In this document: positions 1 through 9,900 of the stretch, one piece after another
Position numbering within the stretch: position 1 is the stretch's first letter
Layout of the letters: every line of letters begins with the position of its first letter
DNA from: Pseudoalteromonas luteoviolacea
GTDB lineage: Bacteria; Pseudomonadota; Gammaproteobacteria; Enterobacterales; Alteromonadaceae
Assembly (NCBI RefSeq): GCF_001696455.1
Contig: NZ_MAUJ01000004.1
Span: forward strand, 372,001 to 436,000
Length of the DNA: 64,000 bases
Reading direction: 5' to 3'
Position numbers and translations under genes: made by a program
Notes under the pieces: generated by a model
What the model was told of the DNA's origin: nothing
The model's database searches: none
Seen by the model: the letters and a program-made list of their open reading frames with translations, nothing else

Positions 1-1
1 A

Positions 2-451
2 GACAAGTTACTGGCTGCGAAAAACTACCAGTCAGCGATGATGATGCTTAGGCAAATTGAACTATCACTATTTGACTTCCATATTCATGCGGATTACGAC
101 GCTGCACAGCCTTGTCAGATACAAGCGACTTTAGATCGAGTTCGTGCGCAAACAGCAGTGGTCAAAGCGCCTGAATTCAATCGCTTTCAGCATGGGTTTA
201 GCCATATTTTTGCAGGCGGGTACAGTGCAGGATACTACTCTTACAAATGGGCGGAAGTGCTCTCAGCAGATGCCTTTTCACGCTTTGAAGAAGAGGGTAT
301 TTTCAATGCCCAAACGGGTCGTTCCTTCCTAGAAAATATACTGGAGATGGGCGGGTCTGAAGAGCCGATGACTTTGTTCCAGCGCTTTAGAGGGCGCGCA
401 CCTCAGGTTGATGCCTTGCTTCGCCACAGCGGTATAGATAAAGCAGCCTAA
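2..451 (+). CDS. prlC: Oligopeptidase A (M3 metallopeptidase), 3' end only
   Basis: This is the C-terminal part (about 149 residues) of a thimet-oligopeptidase-family zinc peptidase of the cytoplasm, which degrades oligopeptides and cleaved signal peptides. The frame is open from base 2, so the gene begins outside the window. Visible family landmarks are the GYSAGYYSYKWAEVL segment, the ADAFSRFEEEGIFN segment and the GGSEEPMTLFQRFRGR tail, all close to the E. coli PrlC C-terminus as I know it. The HExxH zinc site lies upstream and cannot be seen. In enterobacteria prlC sits next to rsmJ; here a response regulator lies between them. A hairpin terminator follows the stop. Confidence 0.93.
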   Translation, partial: DKLLAAKNYQSAMMMLRQIELSLFDFHIHADYDAAQPCQIQATLDRVRAQTAVVKAPEFNRFQHGFSHIFAGGYSAGYYSYKWAEVLSADAFSRFEEEGIFNAQTGRSFLENILEMGGSEEPMTLFQRFRGRAPQVDALLRHSGIDKAA

Positions 452-481
452 TAAATTAGCTAAATCATTAATTGATATATC

Positions 482-512
482 AAAGCGTCCGAATGGGCGC
501 TTTGTTGTTTTT
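482..512 (+). terminator. Rho-independent terminator after prlC
   Basis: AAAGCGTCC pairs with GGGCGCTTT around a GAAT loop, with one G-T wobble, and is followed by a T-rich run (TGTTGTTTTT). It lies 31 bases after the prlC stop and before the response-regulator start at 578. Confidence 0.7.
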
Positions 513-577
513 GCACTCGCAAAATAAGCGTTTCCGTCTATGCTTTGGTAAAGACCTGATCTTGTAGGGAAAGCCAT

Positions 578-1732
578 ATGACCAACTTAGTGCTTGCCAT
601 TGACGATGACAAGCTGATCCACCATGTTATCGAGCAGTCACTATCTCAAAACTGTAAATTGATCCATGCGAAAAATGGTGAGCAGGGCTTAAGGTTAGCG
701 ATAAAATATCAGCCAGATATTATCTTACTTGACGTTGAAATGCCCGGAATGTCTGGTTTTGAAGTTTGTGAGCGGCTAAAAAGCGGCGAGCACACCGTTG
801 ATATACCCGTGATGTTTTTGTCTTCGAAAGGGGACATCAGTGAGCGAATGCGGGGCTACAATGCAGGCGCAGCAGATTACATTGTAAAGCCGTTTGAAGG
901 GTCTGAGTTACTAGCACGAATAAAAGTGTTAGATGACTATCGACGTCAGTCGGTGACACTCAAACAAGATATGCAACGGGCGCAAATTACCGCTGAAATT
1001 GCCATGACAGATTCTGGCGATATGGGGCGTATTATGCGCTATGTGGGTCAGTCATATCATGCGCATGACTTAAGCACGTTATCGGAGTACTTCCTAGAGT
1101 TTTTTACGCCACTCAATTTAGAAGTGGCACTGGCTTTTTGGTATCACAATCAAGCTGTGTTTTTCTCTCAAGAAGGGGCTATCCAGCCCATAGAGCAAGA
1201 ACTATTGGAAACCAATAAAGAGGGGAGTCGCTTTGTGGATTTTGGCCGGCGAACCATTATCAATTATCCAAAAGTATCTTTGCTTATTAAAAATATGCCC
1301 ACTGACGATCCTGCACTTTATGGTCGGTTCAAGGATTTACTCCCCCATATATTGGAGGCAACCAATGCCAAAATTAAAGACATGGAAGTAAGCGAGGTTG
1401 CGCTCAACAAGGTGGAAGAAATCGGCTTGGCTTTTGCTCAACTGAGTGAGCAACTGAGCTGCATTGGGGAAGTGTATGGCACTAAAGTTTCTGAGTTAGA
1501 AGCGTTCATTAAAGAAGATGATGTAAAAGCCGCGTTAGGAGAGGAATACAAAGCATCGATGGAAAGCCTTTGTGAGCACTTTGCCTTTGTGAATGACGAG
1601 TTTTCAATTATTCGCTATAAACTGGGGGAAATAACGCAAGTACGTCAGGAGCTTATTCAAAGCCTCAATCAAATGGCGAAACCTTGGGGCGAAGAAGAAG
1701 TCCCAGCTCAAACAGATATTGAACTGTTTTAG
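578..1732 (+). CDS. Response regulator: receiver domain plus unrecognised C-terminal half
   Basis: Residues 1-120 form a CheY-like receiver domain with the acidic pair in AIDDD, the phospho-acceptor Asp52 in ILLDVEMPG, and the conserved Lys in YIVKPFEGS. Residues 130-384 match no output domain I recognise: no helix-turn-helix, GGDEF, EAL or HD motif is visible. The segment is rich in acidic and amphipathic helical stretches, so it is probably a signalling or protein-interaction domain rather than a DNA-binding one. The ATG at 578 is preceded by TAGGGA. No kinase gene is adjacent, so the partner is unknown. The gene sits between prlC and rsmJ. Confidence 0.85.
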   Translation: MTNLVLAIDDDKLIHHVIEQSLSQNCKLIHAKNGEQGLRLAIKYQPDIILLDVEMPGMSGFEVCERLKSGEHTVDIPVMFLSSKGDISERMRGYNAGAADYIVKPFEGSELLARIKVLDDYRRQSVTLKQDMQRAQITAEIAMTDSGDMGRIMRYVGQSYHAHDLSTLSEYFLEFFTPLNLEVALAFWYHNQAVFFSQEGAIQPIEQELLETNKEGSRFVDFGRRTIINYPKVSLLIKNMPTDDPALYGRFKDLLPHILEATNAKIKDMEVSEVALNKVEEIGLAFAQLSEQLSCIGEVYGTKVSELEAFIKEDDVKAALGEEYKASMESLCEHFAFVNDEFSIIRYKLGEITQVRQELIQSLNQMAKPWGEEEVPAQTDIELF

Positions 1733-1808
1733 CATCACCGGGCTGGTGCATTCTTTTTTACCTCATTAAACGTTATACTCTGCAGGCTTAAACAACAGGA
1801 GTCTGCAG

Positions 1809-2576
1809 TTGTACATTCATACGCCATTTACTGAAAACCGCACTTACCTAGATGACTTAACTCAGCGTTTTAAACTGGATGCGTTGACTGAGCTCGATAA
1901 AGATTTTCGGCTTGTTTACGATGAAGACGGCTTACAGCTGTTTAAAAAAGATGAGCCTAAGTTAGGTGCGATTCGAGTTGACTTTGTAACCGGAGCGAGC
2001 GCGCATCGGCGTAAATTTGGTGGTGGTAAAGGGCAAGCGATTGCCAAAGCAGTTGGTTTAAATAAGGGCGTGACACCTGTCGTGTTAGATGCCACGGCAG
2101 GGTTGGGTCGCGATGCGTTTGTATTGGCATCGTTGGGTTGTAAAGTGCTTATGCATGAGAGGCACCCAGTTGTGGCTGCTCTGTTATACGACGGGTTGCA
2201 ACGCGCTTACCAAGACCCTGAAATTGGTGACTGGATGTCAGAAAATATGGCCATTGCATTTGGCTCAAGTCATGAGTTGCTTGAACAAGCTGCCAGCGAT
2301 GCATCATCAAAACCAGATGTGGTGTATTTAGACCCGATGTTTCCACATCGTGAAAAGTCGGCACAAGTTAAAAAAGAAATGCGGGTGTTCCAATCTTTAG
2401 TGGGGGCAGATAATGATGCCGACGCACTATTGCCCTTTGCAACAGCGCTTGCGACAAAACGCGTGGTGGTTAAAAGGCCTGATTACGCGCCATTTTTAAA
2501 TGAGCAGACACCCAGTATGCAGATCACCACAAAGAAAAACCGCTTTGATGTGTACGTTAATGCGGCCATGAAGTAA
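1809..2576 (+). CDS. rsmJ: 16S rRNA (guanine1516-N2)-methyltransferase RsmJ
   Basis: This SAM-dependent enzyme methylates G1516 of 16S rRNA in the small ribosomal subunit. The 255 residues match the length of the family. Landmarks are [32 protein letters not shown], the SAM-binding [15 protein letters not shown], the catalytic-type YLDPMFPH motif (Asp175) and [12 protein letters not shown], all very close to E. coli RsmJ (YhiQ). Translation starts at a TTG at 1809 preceded by AGGAG with a seven-base spacer. A strong hairpin terminator follows. Its location near prlC agrees with the enterobacterial gene order. Confidence 0.95.
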   Translation: MYIHTPFTENRTYLDDLTQRFKLDALTELDKDFRLVYDEDGLQLFKKDEPKLGAIRVDFVTGASAHRRKFGGGKGQAIAKAVGLNKGVTPVVLDATAGLGRDAFVLASLGCKVLMHERHPVVAALLYDGLQRAYQDPEIGDWMSENMAIAFGSSHELLEQAASDASSKPDVVYLDPMFPHREKSAQVKKEMRVFQSLVGADNDADALLPFATALATKRVVVKRPDYAPFLNEQTPSMQITTKKNRFDVYVNAAMK

Positions 2577-2652
2577 TGGCATGAGGACGCCAAAAACTCA
2601 ATTCTTAATTGCAATCACATACAAGTTTCAAAAAACTGTCAAAGTTGTACAC

Positions 2653-2682
2653 AAAAAGCATACGTAAAAAGTATGCTTTTTC
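2653..2682 (+). terminator. Rho-independent terminator after rsmJ
   Basis: AAAAAGCATAC pairs perfectly with GTATGCTTTTT (11 bp) around a seven-base loop and ends in a T-run. Because A-runs and T-runs flank it symmetrically it could act in both directions. Confidence 0.85.
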
Positions 2683-2776
2683 ACTTGGCTGGACAGGAAC
2701 TAACCAATTTACATCAAACTGTCATAAAACATTAATAGTCTAGCGCCGAAATCAACTGATAAGGCCTGTAGTACAT

Positions 2777-4699
2777 ATGCGTGTTTCGTCTTTCACCCGG
2801 TTGCTTGCTATTTTATTAGCGACAGCCAGTATCATTCTTGCGGTAACTTTATTTTGGGCAAGCCAAGTATTTAGCAAGTTGGATCAACAGGACAGTGCGT
2901 ATACGCAGTTAAAAAATACGGTGTTGATTGACCTCGCAGGCACGATTGAAGACTATTTAAGTGCAGGAGATAGCCAGTATTTAAACCAAGCCAGTGAACA
3001 GATTAGCACCATCAAGCGTGTGCATCTTTCTGAAATTTCATCTGATGTTATGTCGAGTATGGTGCAGCAATTAGATGCGCTAGATGCAGATATTCAAGGT
3101 AAATATCGAGCCTTGGGTAAGCTGTCTGGTAACGAGTTAGCGTTGCTTGATAACGCCTTGAGACAAATGGCGGGCTCAGCATCCTCTTTAATGAATTATG
3201 TCGCAGATGCGAATGGTCATGAACTCAGTCAACGCTATTACTCTTTAGCGTCAGACTATTATTTTGAGACAACGAATTTAAGTATCTATACCTACCAGCT
3301 GGTGCTTCACTATGATAAACCAACCCAGCAAAGCTTGAATCAATCGCTTAATCGACTTCAGGAACTTGCGCGCCAAATAGAGCGCTTAGATGACTTGGGT
3401 GTGATGACCGAAATTGATGAAGACGAGCTGTTCTTAGGGGAAGAGCCTGAAGACTTAGCGCAGGAAATAAAGGCTGAACTGACAAGTTGGCCAAATCGAT
3501 TTAGCCGTGATTTACAAAACACAATTGTGCAAGCACAGCAAAGGCAGCAGGGTATTACCGCACTTAGAGATGACATCAAACAGCTTTCCGCTCTGATGCT
3601 AGAAGCGGGAGAGCAGTTAAAGAGTGAGCAAGTTGCCGTTAAATCTCAGGTGTTTACGATATTTGGTGCCGCGATTGGGTTACTCGTACTCCTAGCTGGT
3701 GGTATGTATTGGGTGCAGTTTAGTCAAGTGCTTACACCACTGCGTAACTTGCGGGACGGATTTGCGTTTTTAATCGAAAGCAATGAGCTGAAGCAGATAA
3801 AATGTAAACGTGCCAATACCGAAGTGGGTGAAATTGCCCAGTACTTTAACCAGCTCATTGAAAGGCAGCGTACAGAAGCGCAAGAACGTGAGCAAATGCT
3901 GCAAGTCATTAACGACTTTATGCAGGGGATGAATCGAAACTTGGCCAGTATTGGACATCAGTCTGAAAACACCTATGAACAGGTTGAACACAATCAAACG
4001 CAACTCGAAGAAATCAAAGTCATTGGTGGCGAAGCGAGCAATATCAATCAGCAAGTAGCGGACAACGCCAGTGACACCTTTAATGCGATGACACAAAGCG
4101 TTGGGTTTGCAGAGTCGATGTTAAAGGCCAGCTCCAGTACACAGCAGCGTGTCGAGCAGGGGTTGAGTAGCTTAAATGAACTGCTTGTAGGTGTCGAAGA
4201 TGTGGGCAAGGTGATTGAAATGATCCATACCATTGCAGAGCAAACCAACCTATTAGCATTAAATGCCGCGATTGAATCTGCTCGGGCAGGAGAGCATGGT
4301 AGGGGTTTTGCGGTCGTTGCCGATGAAGTCAGAAAGCTAGCTCGTCAAACGCAAGAGTCGTTGACGGATATTAACGAGCAGCTGAATATTTTAAGTGACA
4401 ACTCAAGCAAGGTATCTAATCAGATCAGTGCGCTGGCATCCGAGGCACAGCAACAAACAGAACATGCACAGGAATTGAAACGTAACTCTGAAGGCGTTGC
4501 CGAGCGCGCTCAAGGTGCAAGCCAAGTTGCAGCTGATGCGATGGCGCTGTCAAATCAGCAAACCAAATTGGTAGACAGTTTCAGTAGTTCGATGGCATCA
4601 ATGAAGCAGCAGGTCAGCAGTTCCAACCAGCAAATCCAACAAATTCAGCAAAGCTTAGAGCAGCAAATGGCTCAGATCAGAGACAGTCTAGGCTTGTAA
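2777..4699 (+). CDS. Methyl-accepting chemotaxis protein
   Basis: This is an inner-membrane chemoreceptor that signals through CheW/CheA to the flagellar motor. A first transmembrane helix covers about residues 7-29. A mainly helical periplasmic sensor of about 260 residues follows, then a second helix near 293-313, a HAMP-like linker, and a long Gln/Glu-rich cytoplasmic coiled coil. The signature hairpin tip is at about residues 485-520: [20 protein letters not shown] followed by [16 protein letters not shown]. No ligand-domain family is evident, so the stimulus is unknown. The gene stands alone between two terminators. Confidence 0.95.
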   Translation: MRVSSFTRLLAILLATASIILAVTLFWASQVFSKLDQQDSAYTQLKNTVLIDLAGTIEDYLSAGDSQYLNQASEQISTIKRVHLSEISSDVMSSMVQQLDALDADIQGKYRALGKLSGNELALLDNALRQMAGSASSLMNYVADANGHELSQRYYSLASDYYFETTNLSIYTYQLVLHYDKPTQQSLNQSLNRLQELARQIERLDDLGVMTEIDEDELFLGEEPEDLAQEIKAELTSWPNRFSRDLQNTIVQAQQRQQGITALRDDIKQLSALMLEAGEQLKSEQVAVKSQVFTIFGAAIGLLVLLAGGMYWVQFSQVLTPLRNLRDGFAFLIESNELKQIKCKRANTEVGEIAQYFNQLIERQRTEAQEREQMLQVINDFMQGMNRNLASIGHQSENTYEQVEHNQTQLEEIKVIGGEASNINQQVADNASDTFNAMTQSVGFAESMLKASSSTQQRVEQGLSSLNELLVGVEDVGKVIEMIHTIAEQTNLLALNAAIESARAGEHGRGFAVVADEVRKLARQTQESLTDINEQLNILSDNSSKVSNQISALASEAQQQTEHAQELKRNSEGVAERAQGASQVAADAMALSNQQTKLVDSFSSSMASMKQQVSSSNQQIQQIQQSLEQQMAQIRDSLGL

Positions 4700-4720
4700 G
4701 TATTAACGTGAGAGTAAGCG

Positions 4721-4750
4721 AAAGGCCAAACGTTTGTTTGGCCTTTTTTT
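4721..4750 (+). terminator. Rho-independent terminator after the chemoreceptor gene
   Basis: AAAGGCCAAAC pairs with GTTTGGCCTTT around a GTTT loop and is followed by a run of T residues, 21 bases after the stop codon. Confidence 0.9.
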
Positions 4751-4933
4751 ATGTATTGAGAATACAGCGCCATAATCGGGTAATGATCAAACGGCCCTAA
4801 ACGTGATACTGCTTGCAATGATATGAGCAATGTAACCTGTAAAAGGTATGAGTCCCATTAATTAATGCGGATCTATTTACGGGGTGTAACAGTCACAGCC
4901 AGCGACCTTGATATCACGCTAAACCGTACGCAC

Positions 4934-4960
4934 AAAAAAGGGCCGAACAATGTTCGGCCC
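4934..4960 (-). terminator. Rho-independent terminator of the minus-strand protease gene
   Basis: GGGCCGAACA (4940-4949) pairs with TGTTCGGCCC (4951-4960). On the minus strand the hairpin is followed by a run of six T residues. It lies 25 bases beyond the protease stop. Confidence 0.85.
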
Positions 4961-4984
4961 ACATTTACTACAAGTTATAGGGGA

Positions 4985-7141
4985 TTACTTGTATTGAGCG
5001 TCTAGTGTTACACCTGAGAAAGTGCGGTACGCTCTTACACCGAAGTGCCAAACGCCAGCAGCTGGGTTTGTGATAGTACATGTTTCAACGTTACCACTTT
5101 CGTAAGGACGACATTGGTAAGTTGAAGTAGAAGGTGCAGCACCTGGATTTACATAAAGGTCTGCATCACCTGAGCCACCAGAGATTTTTACTGTAAGGCT
5201 AGACATGCCAGCTGGTACAGTTAGTTGGTGACGGCTCCAGTTGCCTGTTGATGCTGAAAGGTTGTTTTCAGTTAGGCCACCAGGTTGTGTAGTACCAGAA
5301 GTTTCTGCATTAGCAACAAGGCTTACACCGCTGTATGCAGAGTAACCGCGCATCATTACATGGTAAGTACCTGATGGATTGTTAATTGTACATACTTCGT
5401 TGTTACCACTTTCGTATGGACGACAGTCGTAAGTTGATGTTGTAGGCTTAGAACCCGCTCTTACGTATAGATCTGCGTCACCTGTGCCACCGCTCATAGT
5501 GAAGGTGATTTTGCTAGCATTTGCAGGCGTTTCGAATGTGAAGAATGCTTCAGCATCTTTTGCACCGCTTAGGCCTGTTTTCGCTTCACCGTCAACAAGT
5601 GCGTTGTCACCTGGGTTTGTATTACCGTTACCAAGTGCCATATCTACCGCTGCACTTGCATCTACAATACCAGTACCACAGTTAGTGCATGTCGCAGGGA
5701 AACTACGAGTTGTATCTTTTAGGATTGTTTCGATTTCATCAGGTGTAGCTGTTGGCTTAGCTTGCTTAATAAGTGCCGCAATACCCGCTACGTGAGGTGC
5801 AGCCATTGACGTACCTTGTGAGTACGAGTAGCTATCAGTAGTCGGTGTAGTAGAACCCGCGTTGTAAGTTGAAAGGATACCTTCAGGGTCGTTAGCAAAG
5901 CTTTGTGCGCCACCTGGTGCTGCAACATCGATTGAAGAACCGTAGTTAGAGTAGTATGCACGACCACCGTTACGACCAACTGATGCAACGTTTACTACGC
6001 CCGCACAGTTACCTGGGTTGTAGTTGTTTGCGTTGTCGTTGTCGTTACCTGCTGCGATAACAACCACAGTGCCGTTTGCACGTGCTTGGTTGATTGCGCT
6101 TTGCGTTGTAGAACTACATGCACCACCGCCACCTAAACTCATGTTGATTACATCAGCTGGGTTCGCGTTTGCAGGTACACCTGATACTGAGCCACCAGAT
6201 GCCCAGATGATGCCATCTGCGATATCAGATGTTAAACCACCACATTTACCTAGTACACGAACTGGTACAACTTTAGAGTCGTAAGCAACACCCGCAACAC
6301 CTTCACCGTTGTTTGTTACAGCGGCAACTGTACCCGCAACGTGTGTACCGTGCCAGCTTGAATCTCTGTCGCTGCTAGGAACTGGTCTACCTAGGCTGTC
6401 TGTACCACACTCACCGCGAGTTGTTGCATCACCCGGGTCACGTGCATCGCTATCACGACCGCCACCGTCATTCGCTACAGATAGGTTAGAGATCATGTCA
6501 TAACCAGGCAGGATATTTGGGTTTAAGTCAGCGTGAGGACGGTAACCTGTATCTAGTACCGCAACTACTACGCCGCTACCTGTCGCTTTATCCCAAGCTG
6601 CTGGTGCATTGATACCGCCCGCTGCTTCAAAGTAGTGCCACTGTGAGCTGTAGCTAGGATCGTTCGGTGTCGCAAATGGTTGTAACATTTGGTCAACTTC
6701 AATGTGCTCAACATTGCCTGATGCGATCATGTCTTGCATGAACTTTTGTGTTTCAGATGCACTTAGTTTTTTGTCTGCGCGCATTACGTGGTGGTTTGAA
6801 AGCGCCATTGGGCGAACGTACTGTGCTTTAGCTGATGCACGTTTGCTGTTGAAGCCTTTAACGAAACTACGAGCGCGTGTGTTCATCATTGCTGGTGACA
6901 TGTCTGCACTTGAAATAGACATGATGTCGTTGTTGTTGTTTTTGTACTTGATGATGAACTGAGTGCCAAACCCGCTTTGTGATTCTAGTTTTTGAGCGAG
7001 TTGTGCTTGGCTTGGTACGTTTGGACCAAATTGTTCTGCTTGCATATTTGCCAGCTCTGGTAATGCCATTGCCGCGTTTGCAGAAAGTAGTCCTGTTACT
7101 GCCATTGAAAGAGCAGCTAATTTGAAATTTCCTGTTGTCAT
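4985..7141 (-). CDS. Secreted subtilisin-like (S8) serine protease with two PPC domains
   Basis: The start is the ATG at 7141, not the longer open frame upstream. It has an AAGGG ribosome site and is followed directly by a Sec signal peptide ending ANAAMA. After a propeptide of roughly 120 residues comes the peptidase domain with Asp197 (VVAVLDTGY), His264 (SWHGTHVAG) and Ser445 (GTSMAAPHVAG). The ANDGGGRDSDARDPGD insert is typical of the AprV-like extracellular subtilisins. Two pre-peptidase C-terminal (PPC) domains follow, each with the GDADLYV and CRPYESGN motifs. PPC domains usually aid secretion or substrate binding and may be removed on maturation. The protein probably degrades extracellular protein for nutrition. 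It is a single gene with its own terminator. Confidence 0.93.
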   Translation of the reverse strand: MTTGNFKLAALSMAVTGLLSANAAMALPELANMQAEQFGPNVPSQAQLAQKLESQSGFGTQFIIKYKNNNNDIMSISSADMSPAMMNTRARSFVKGFNSKRASAKAQYVRPMALSNHHVMRADKKLSASETQKFMQDMIASGNVEHIEVDQMLQPFATPNDPSYSSQWHYFEAAGGINAPAAWDKATGSGVVVAVLDTGYRPHADLNPNILPGYDMISNLSVANDGGGRDSDARDPGDATTRGECGTDSLGRPVPSSDRDSSWHGTHVAGTVAAVTNNGEGVAGVAYDSKVVPVRVLGKCGGLTSDIADGIIWASGGSVSGVPANANPADVINMSLGGGGACSSTTQSAINQARANGTVVVIAAGNDNDNANNYNPGNCAGVVNVASVGRNGGRAYYSNYGSSIDVAAPGGAQSFANDPEGILSTYNAGSTTPTTDSYSYSQGTSMAAPHVAGIAALIKQAKPTATPDEIETILKDTTRSFPATCTNCGTGIVDASAAVDMALGNGNTNPGDNALVDGEAKTGLSGAKDAEAFFTFETPANASKITFTMSGGTGDADLYVRAGSKPTTSTYDCRPYESGNNEVCTINNPSGTYHVMMRGYSAYSGVSLVANAETSGTTQPGGLTENNLSASTGNWSRHQLTVPAGMSSLTVKISGGSGDADLYVNPGAAPSTSTYQCRPYESGNVETCTITNPAAGVWHFGVRAYRTFSGVTLDAQYK

Positions 7142-7507
7142 GTTTTTTACCCTTGTTTTACTTATTGTTATCTTGGCAACCTTTACTCGCCAAGAGGTTA
7201 ACAAAAGTAAACTTGGTGTGATTTGTGTGAAAGTATTGTTTTGTTATTTACACTATTGTTTTGGTTATAAGGGGATGGATAAAAGTCTTTATTATTTCAT
7301 TATCATTATGTTTTTATTACACTTTATCAAAATATTCCCGGTTAAAGAATAAACTATTTCATAATGTAAACGATTGTAAATGATTTATCTCATATTCTAA
7401 AAAGTGATAAAAATATGTCTTTTTGATTGTCTTTTGAACTATAAACTCCCCCTTAAGCTTAAAAATAGTTATAATTGCGACATAAGTTTTTCGTTTCAGA
7501 GTATACA
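7142..7507. promoter_or_regulatory. Divergent AT-rich intergenic region
   Basis: These 366 bases separate the protease gene (minus) from the flavoprotein gene (plus) and must carry both promoters. The sequence is strongly AT-rich. I see no clear operator or convincing -35/-10 pair. A 76-codon frame at 7122-7352 overlaps the protease start and has no family resemblance. Confidence 0.5.
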
Positions 7508-8695
7508 ATGTTGCAATATGACGTAGTGATCATCGGTGCTGGTGCGGCCGGATTAATGTGTGCGGCACAAGCTGGCTATCGTGGACGCAAGGTAGCCATC
7601 GTTGATATGGGTAAAAAAGTGGGAAGAAAAATTCTCATTAGTGGTGGTGGACGTTGCAATTTTACCAACGAAAATGCCCGCCCAGAAAACTACCTATGCG
7701 CAAATCCACACTTTGTGAAGTCCAGTTTAAGTCGTTACACACAGCATGATTTTATTGAACTGGTTGACCGTCACGGGCTTGCTTATCACCATAAAACACT
7801 TGGTCAATTATTTTGTGATAACAGTGCACAAGACATTGTGGATATTCTAATGACTGAGTGCGAGTGGGCTGGGGTCGAAGTCTTCTTACGTAACGAAGTA
7901 CTTAAAGTGTCCCGCGATGAACAAGGTACATATATAGTCACAACCTCTGATCATACATTTACCTGTGAATCTTTGGTGGTGGCATCTGGCGGGCTCACCA
8001 TGCCAAAGCTGGGCGCCTCTCCAATTGGGTATAAAATTGCGGAGCAATTTGGCTTACAGTTATTACCTACCACCGCTGCATTGGTGCCGTTTACGCTGCA
8101 TGATCATGACAAAGCACGTTTTGAAGGGCTTTCTGGGATCAGTGTAGACAGCTTAGTGACAAGCGATGATGGCACACAGTTTAGAGAAAACATCTTATTT
8201 ACACACCGTGGCCTATCCGGTCCGGCTATTTTACAGATCTCCTCATTTTGGGAAGCTGGGCAAGCTGTGAGTATCAATTTACTTCCAGACACGCACATTG
8301 CAGAGCTATTACATGATTGGCGCCAAAACCAAGGGCAAAAATCAGTCAAAAATTTACTGGGTCAGCTACTCCCTAAGCGTTTTGTGGATGTATTAATCGC
8401 AGAAAATACGGTACCAGATAAGCCTGCTAACCAGCTTTCTCATGGCGAGATTGACACCATTGCCAGCACATTAAGTCACTGGCAAATCAAACCTAATGGC
8501 ACCGAAGGCTATCGTACCGCCGAAGTTACATTAGGCGGTGTTAACAGCGATGAACTGAGTTCCAAAACCTTTGAAGCGAAAAAAGCCAAAGGCCTCTACT
8601 TTATTGGTGAAGTGACCGAAGTCACCGGCTGGCTTGGCGGGTACAACTTCCAATATGCGTGGTCAAGCGGCTGGGCATGTGGGCAGGTGTGTTAG
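7508..8695 (+). CDS. FAD-dependent oxidoreductase, HI0933/YhiN family
   Basis: This is a cytoplasmic flavoprotein of the YhiN/HI0933 family, whose physiological reaction is not established. The N-terminus carries the dinucleotide-binding VVIIGAGAAGLMCAAQAG. Next comes the family motif KVGRKILISGGGRCNFTN. The C-terminal block TLGGVNSDELSSKTFEAK and GLYFIGEVTEVTGWLGGYNFQ closes the FAD site. The ATG at 7508 is chosen over an upstream TTG because the Rossmann strand begins immediately after it. At 395 residues it is full length. A weak hairpin (8753-8777) lies downstream, without a T-run. Confidence 0.9.
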   Translation: MLQYDVVIIGAGAAGLMCAAQAGYRGRKVAIVDMGKKVGRKILISGGGRCNFTNENARPENYLCANPHFVKSSLSRYTQHDFIELVDRHGLAYHHKTLGQLFCDNSAQDIVDILMTECEWAGVEVFLRNEVLKVSRDEQGTYIVTTSDHTFTCESLVVASGGLTMPKLGASPIGYKIAEQFGLQLLPTTAALVPFTLHDHDKARFEGLSGISVDSLVTSDDGTQFRENILFTHRGLSGPAILQISSFWEAGQAVSINLLPDTHIAELLHDWRQNQGQKSVKNLLGQLLPKRFVDVLIAENTVPDKPANQLSHGEIDTIASTLSHWQIKPNGTEGYRTAEVTLGGVNSDELSSKTFEAKKAKGLYFIGEVTEVTGWLGGYNFQYAWSSGWACGQVC

Positions 8696-8864
8696 TTAGT
8701 TTTGACGAATGTAAACAGAGATTTTTGGAATTAAACAAAGAAAACTGGCATTAAACAAGGAATTACTCCCCTTGTTTGCCCAGCATACTCGTAGTTTTAT
8801 AACTAATAGTTGCTGTTAGGCCTTAATAGGGTTTTACATTTTTCTAACTATGGATATAGAAACG

Positions 8865-9052
8865 TTAACATAGAGGTGATGTCGTTTTTAATGTTTCTAT
8901 TCTCTTAGGACTGAAACCACTGCTAAGTAATTCAAAATCGCAGAGTTCAACTGTTGCTTTTTTACCTTCATCGGCAACTCTATAAATACAGCCACTTGCT
9001 GTTTTAAGTAAACCTTCCTTGGGGTTGATTTCAACCAATTTTGAGGTGCAAA
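8865..9052 (-). pseudogene. Gene fragment truncated by the IS element
   Basis: On the minus strand, an open frame runs out of the IS end and stops at TAA (8865-8867). It encodes about 60 residues that look like real protein (KLVEINPKEGLLKTASGC, then IYRVADEGKKATVELCDFEL). No start codon belongs to it: its upstream half would lie where the IS element now sits, and I cannot find that half beyond the other IS end. I do not recognise the family. The composition and even amino-acid usage are the only evidence that this was once coding. Confidence 0.4.
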
Positions 9053-9089
9053 TGTAACTACCCCAACTTTAGTACAGTTCATTAGTAGA

Positions 9090-9900
9090 ATTATGCTGCT
9101 TCAAGATAACTCATTGGAGTTTGATCTCCTATTGCATCGAGAGGCCATTCATAATTATAAATATCTAACCATTTATCTGCCATATCACGAACCTGCTGAA
9201 GTGACTCAAACAGATATAAAGCCAATACTTCATTCTCGATAGCTGCGATTAAATCGCTCAACAAAACTGTTCTGATATGGGCTATCTGGTTTAATAAACT
9301 TAAGTTTTATGCACTTTTCAGCAGCCCAATTTTCCAGAGCACTCTATGTAAATTCAGGACCATTATCCACTCGAATTTGTTTTGGTTTTCCGCGCCATGC
9401 AATGACCCGTTCCAACACCCGAATAACTCGTTCAGCAGTGAGGCTTGTATCGATCTGAATCGCTAATGCTTGGCGGTTGTAATCATCTAGTATATTCAGT
9501 GTTCTAAAACGATGTCCGTAGTTGAGCGTTTCGCTCATAAAATCCATCGACCACGAATCATTATGTTTGTTCGGTGCGCGTGTTGGTACACGGCGTTTTC
9601 CTTTTCGTTTAAGGTTGAGTGTAAGCATGTTATACACTCGCTCAACACGCTTTTTATTCCGTACTTTGCCGTGATGCCTAAGTCGTTTAAACAGCTTTGG
9701 CATGCCCCACCTAGGGTGCCGCTCAGCAAGCGCTAACAAAGCATCAATCACATCATCATCCAATGGTCGCTTGCATTTATAGTAATAAACGCTTCGCCCT
9801 ATACCCGCTACGTTACAAGCAAATGCTACGCTAACCTCAAACCGTGCTCGTAAGTGCTCGACCCAAGCTCTGCGTCTACTTGTTTTTACGCTTTTTTGAG
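9090..9900 (-). pseudogene. IS3-family transposase OrfB, broken
   Basis: This is the DDE catalytic half of the transposase. Reading on the minus strand, the frame is open through YGHRFRTLNILDDYNR and KQIRVDNGPEF, which hold the first two catalytic aspartates. A TAG then interrupts it just before SALENWAAEKCIKLKFIKP. Homology continues in the same frame to SFVERFNRSYRE, where a one-base insertion moves the rest (LALYLFESLQQVRDMADKW to the final LEAA) into another frame. Both lesions fall between the second Asp and the C-terminus. The open OrfB frame begins inside the OrfA end, but in +1 phase rather than the usual -1. Confidence 0.85.

Noticed and set aside
1733..1760. Possible terminator CACC/GGTG followed by Ts after the response regulator
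   Set aside because: The stem is only four clear base pairs, so I did not list it.
7122..7352. A 76-codon hydrophobic plus-strand frame overlapping the protease start
   Set aside because: It overlaps the signal-peptide coding region of a well supported gene and has AT-rich, low-complexity composition.
8753..8777. Hairpin AAACAAGG/CCTTGTTT after the flavoprotein gene
   Set aside because: There is no T-run after it on the plus strand; too weak to call a terminator.
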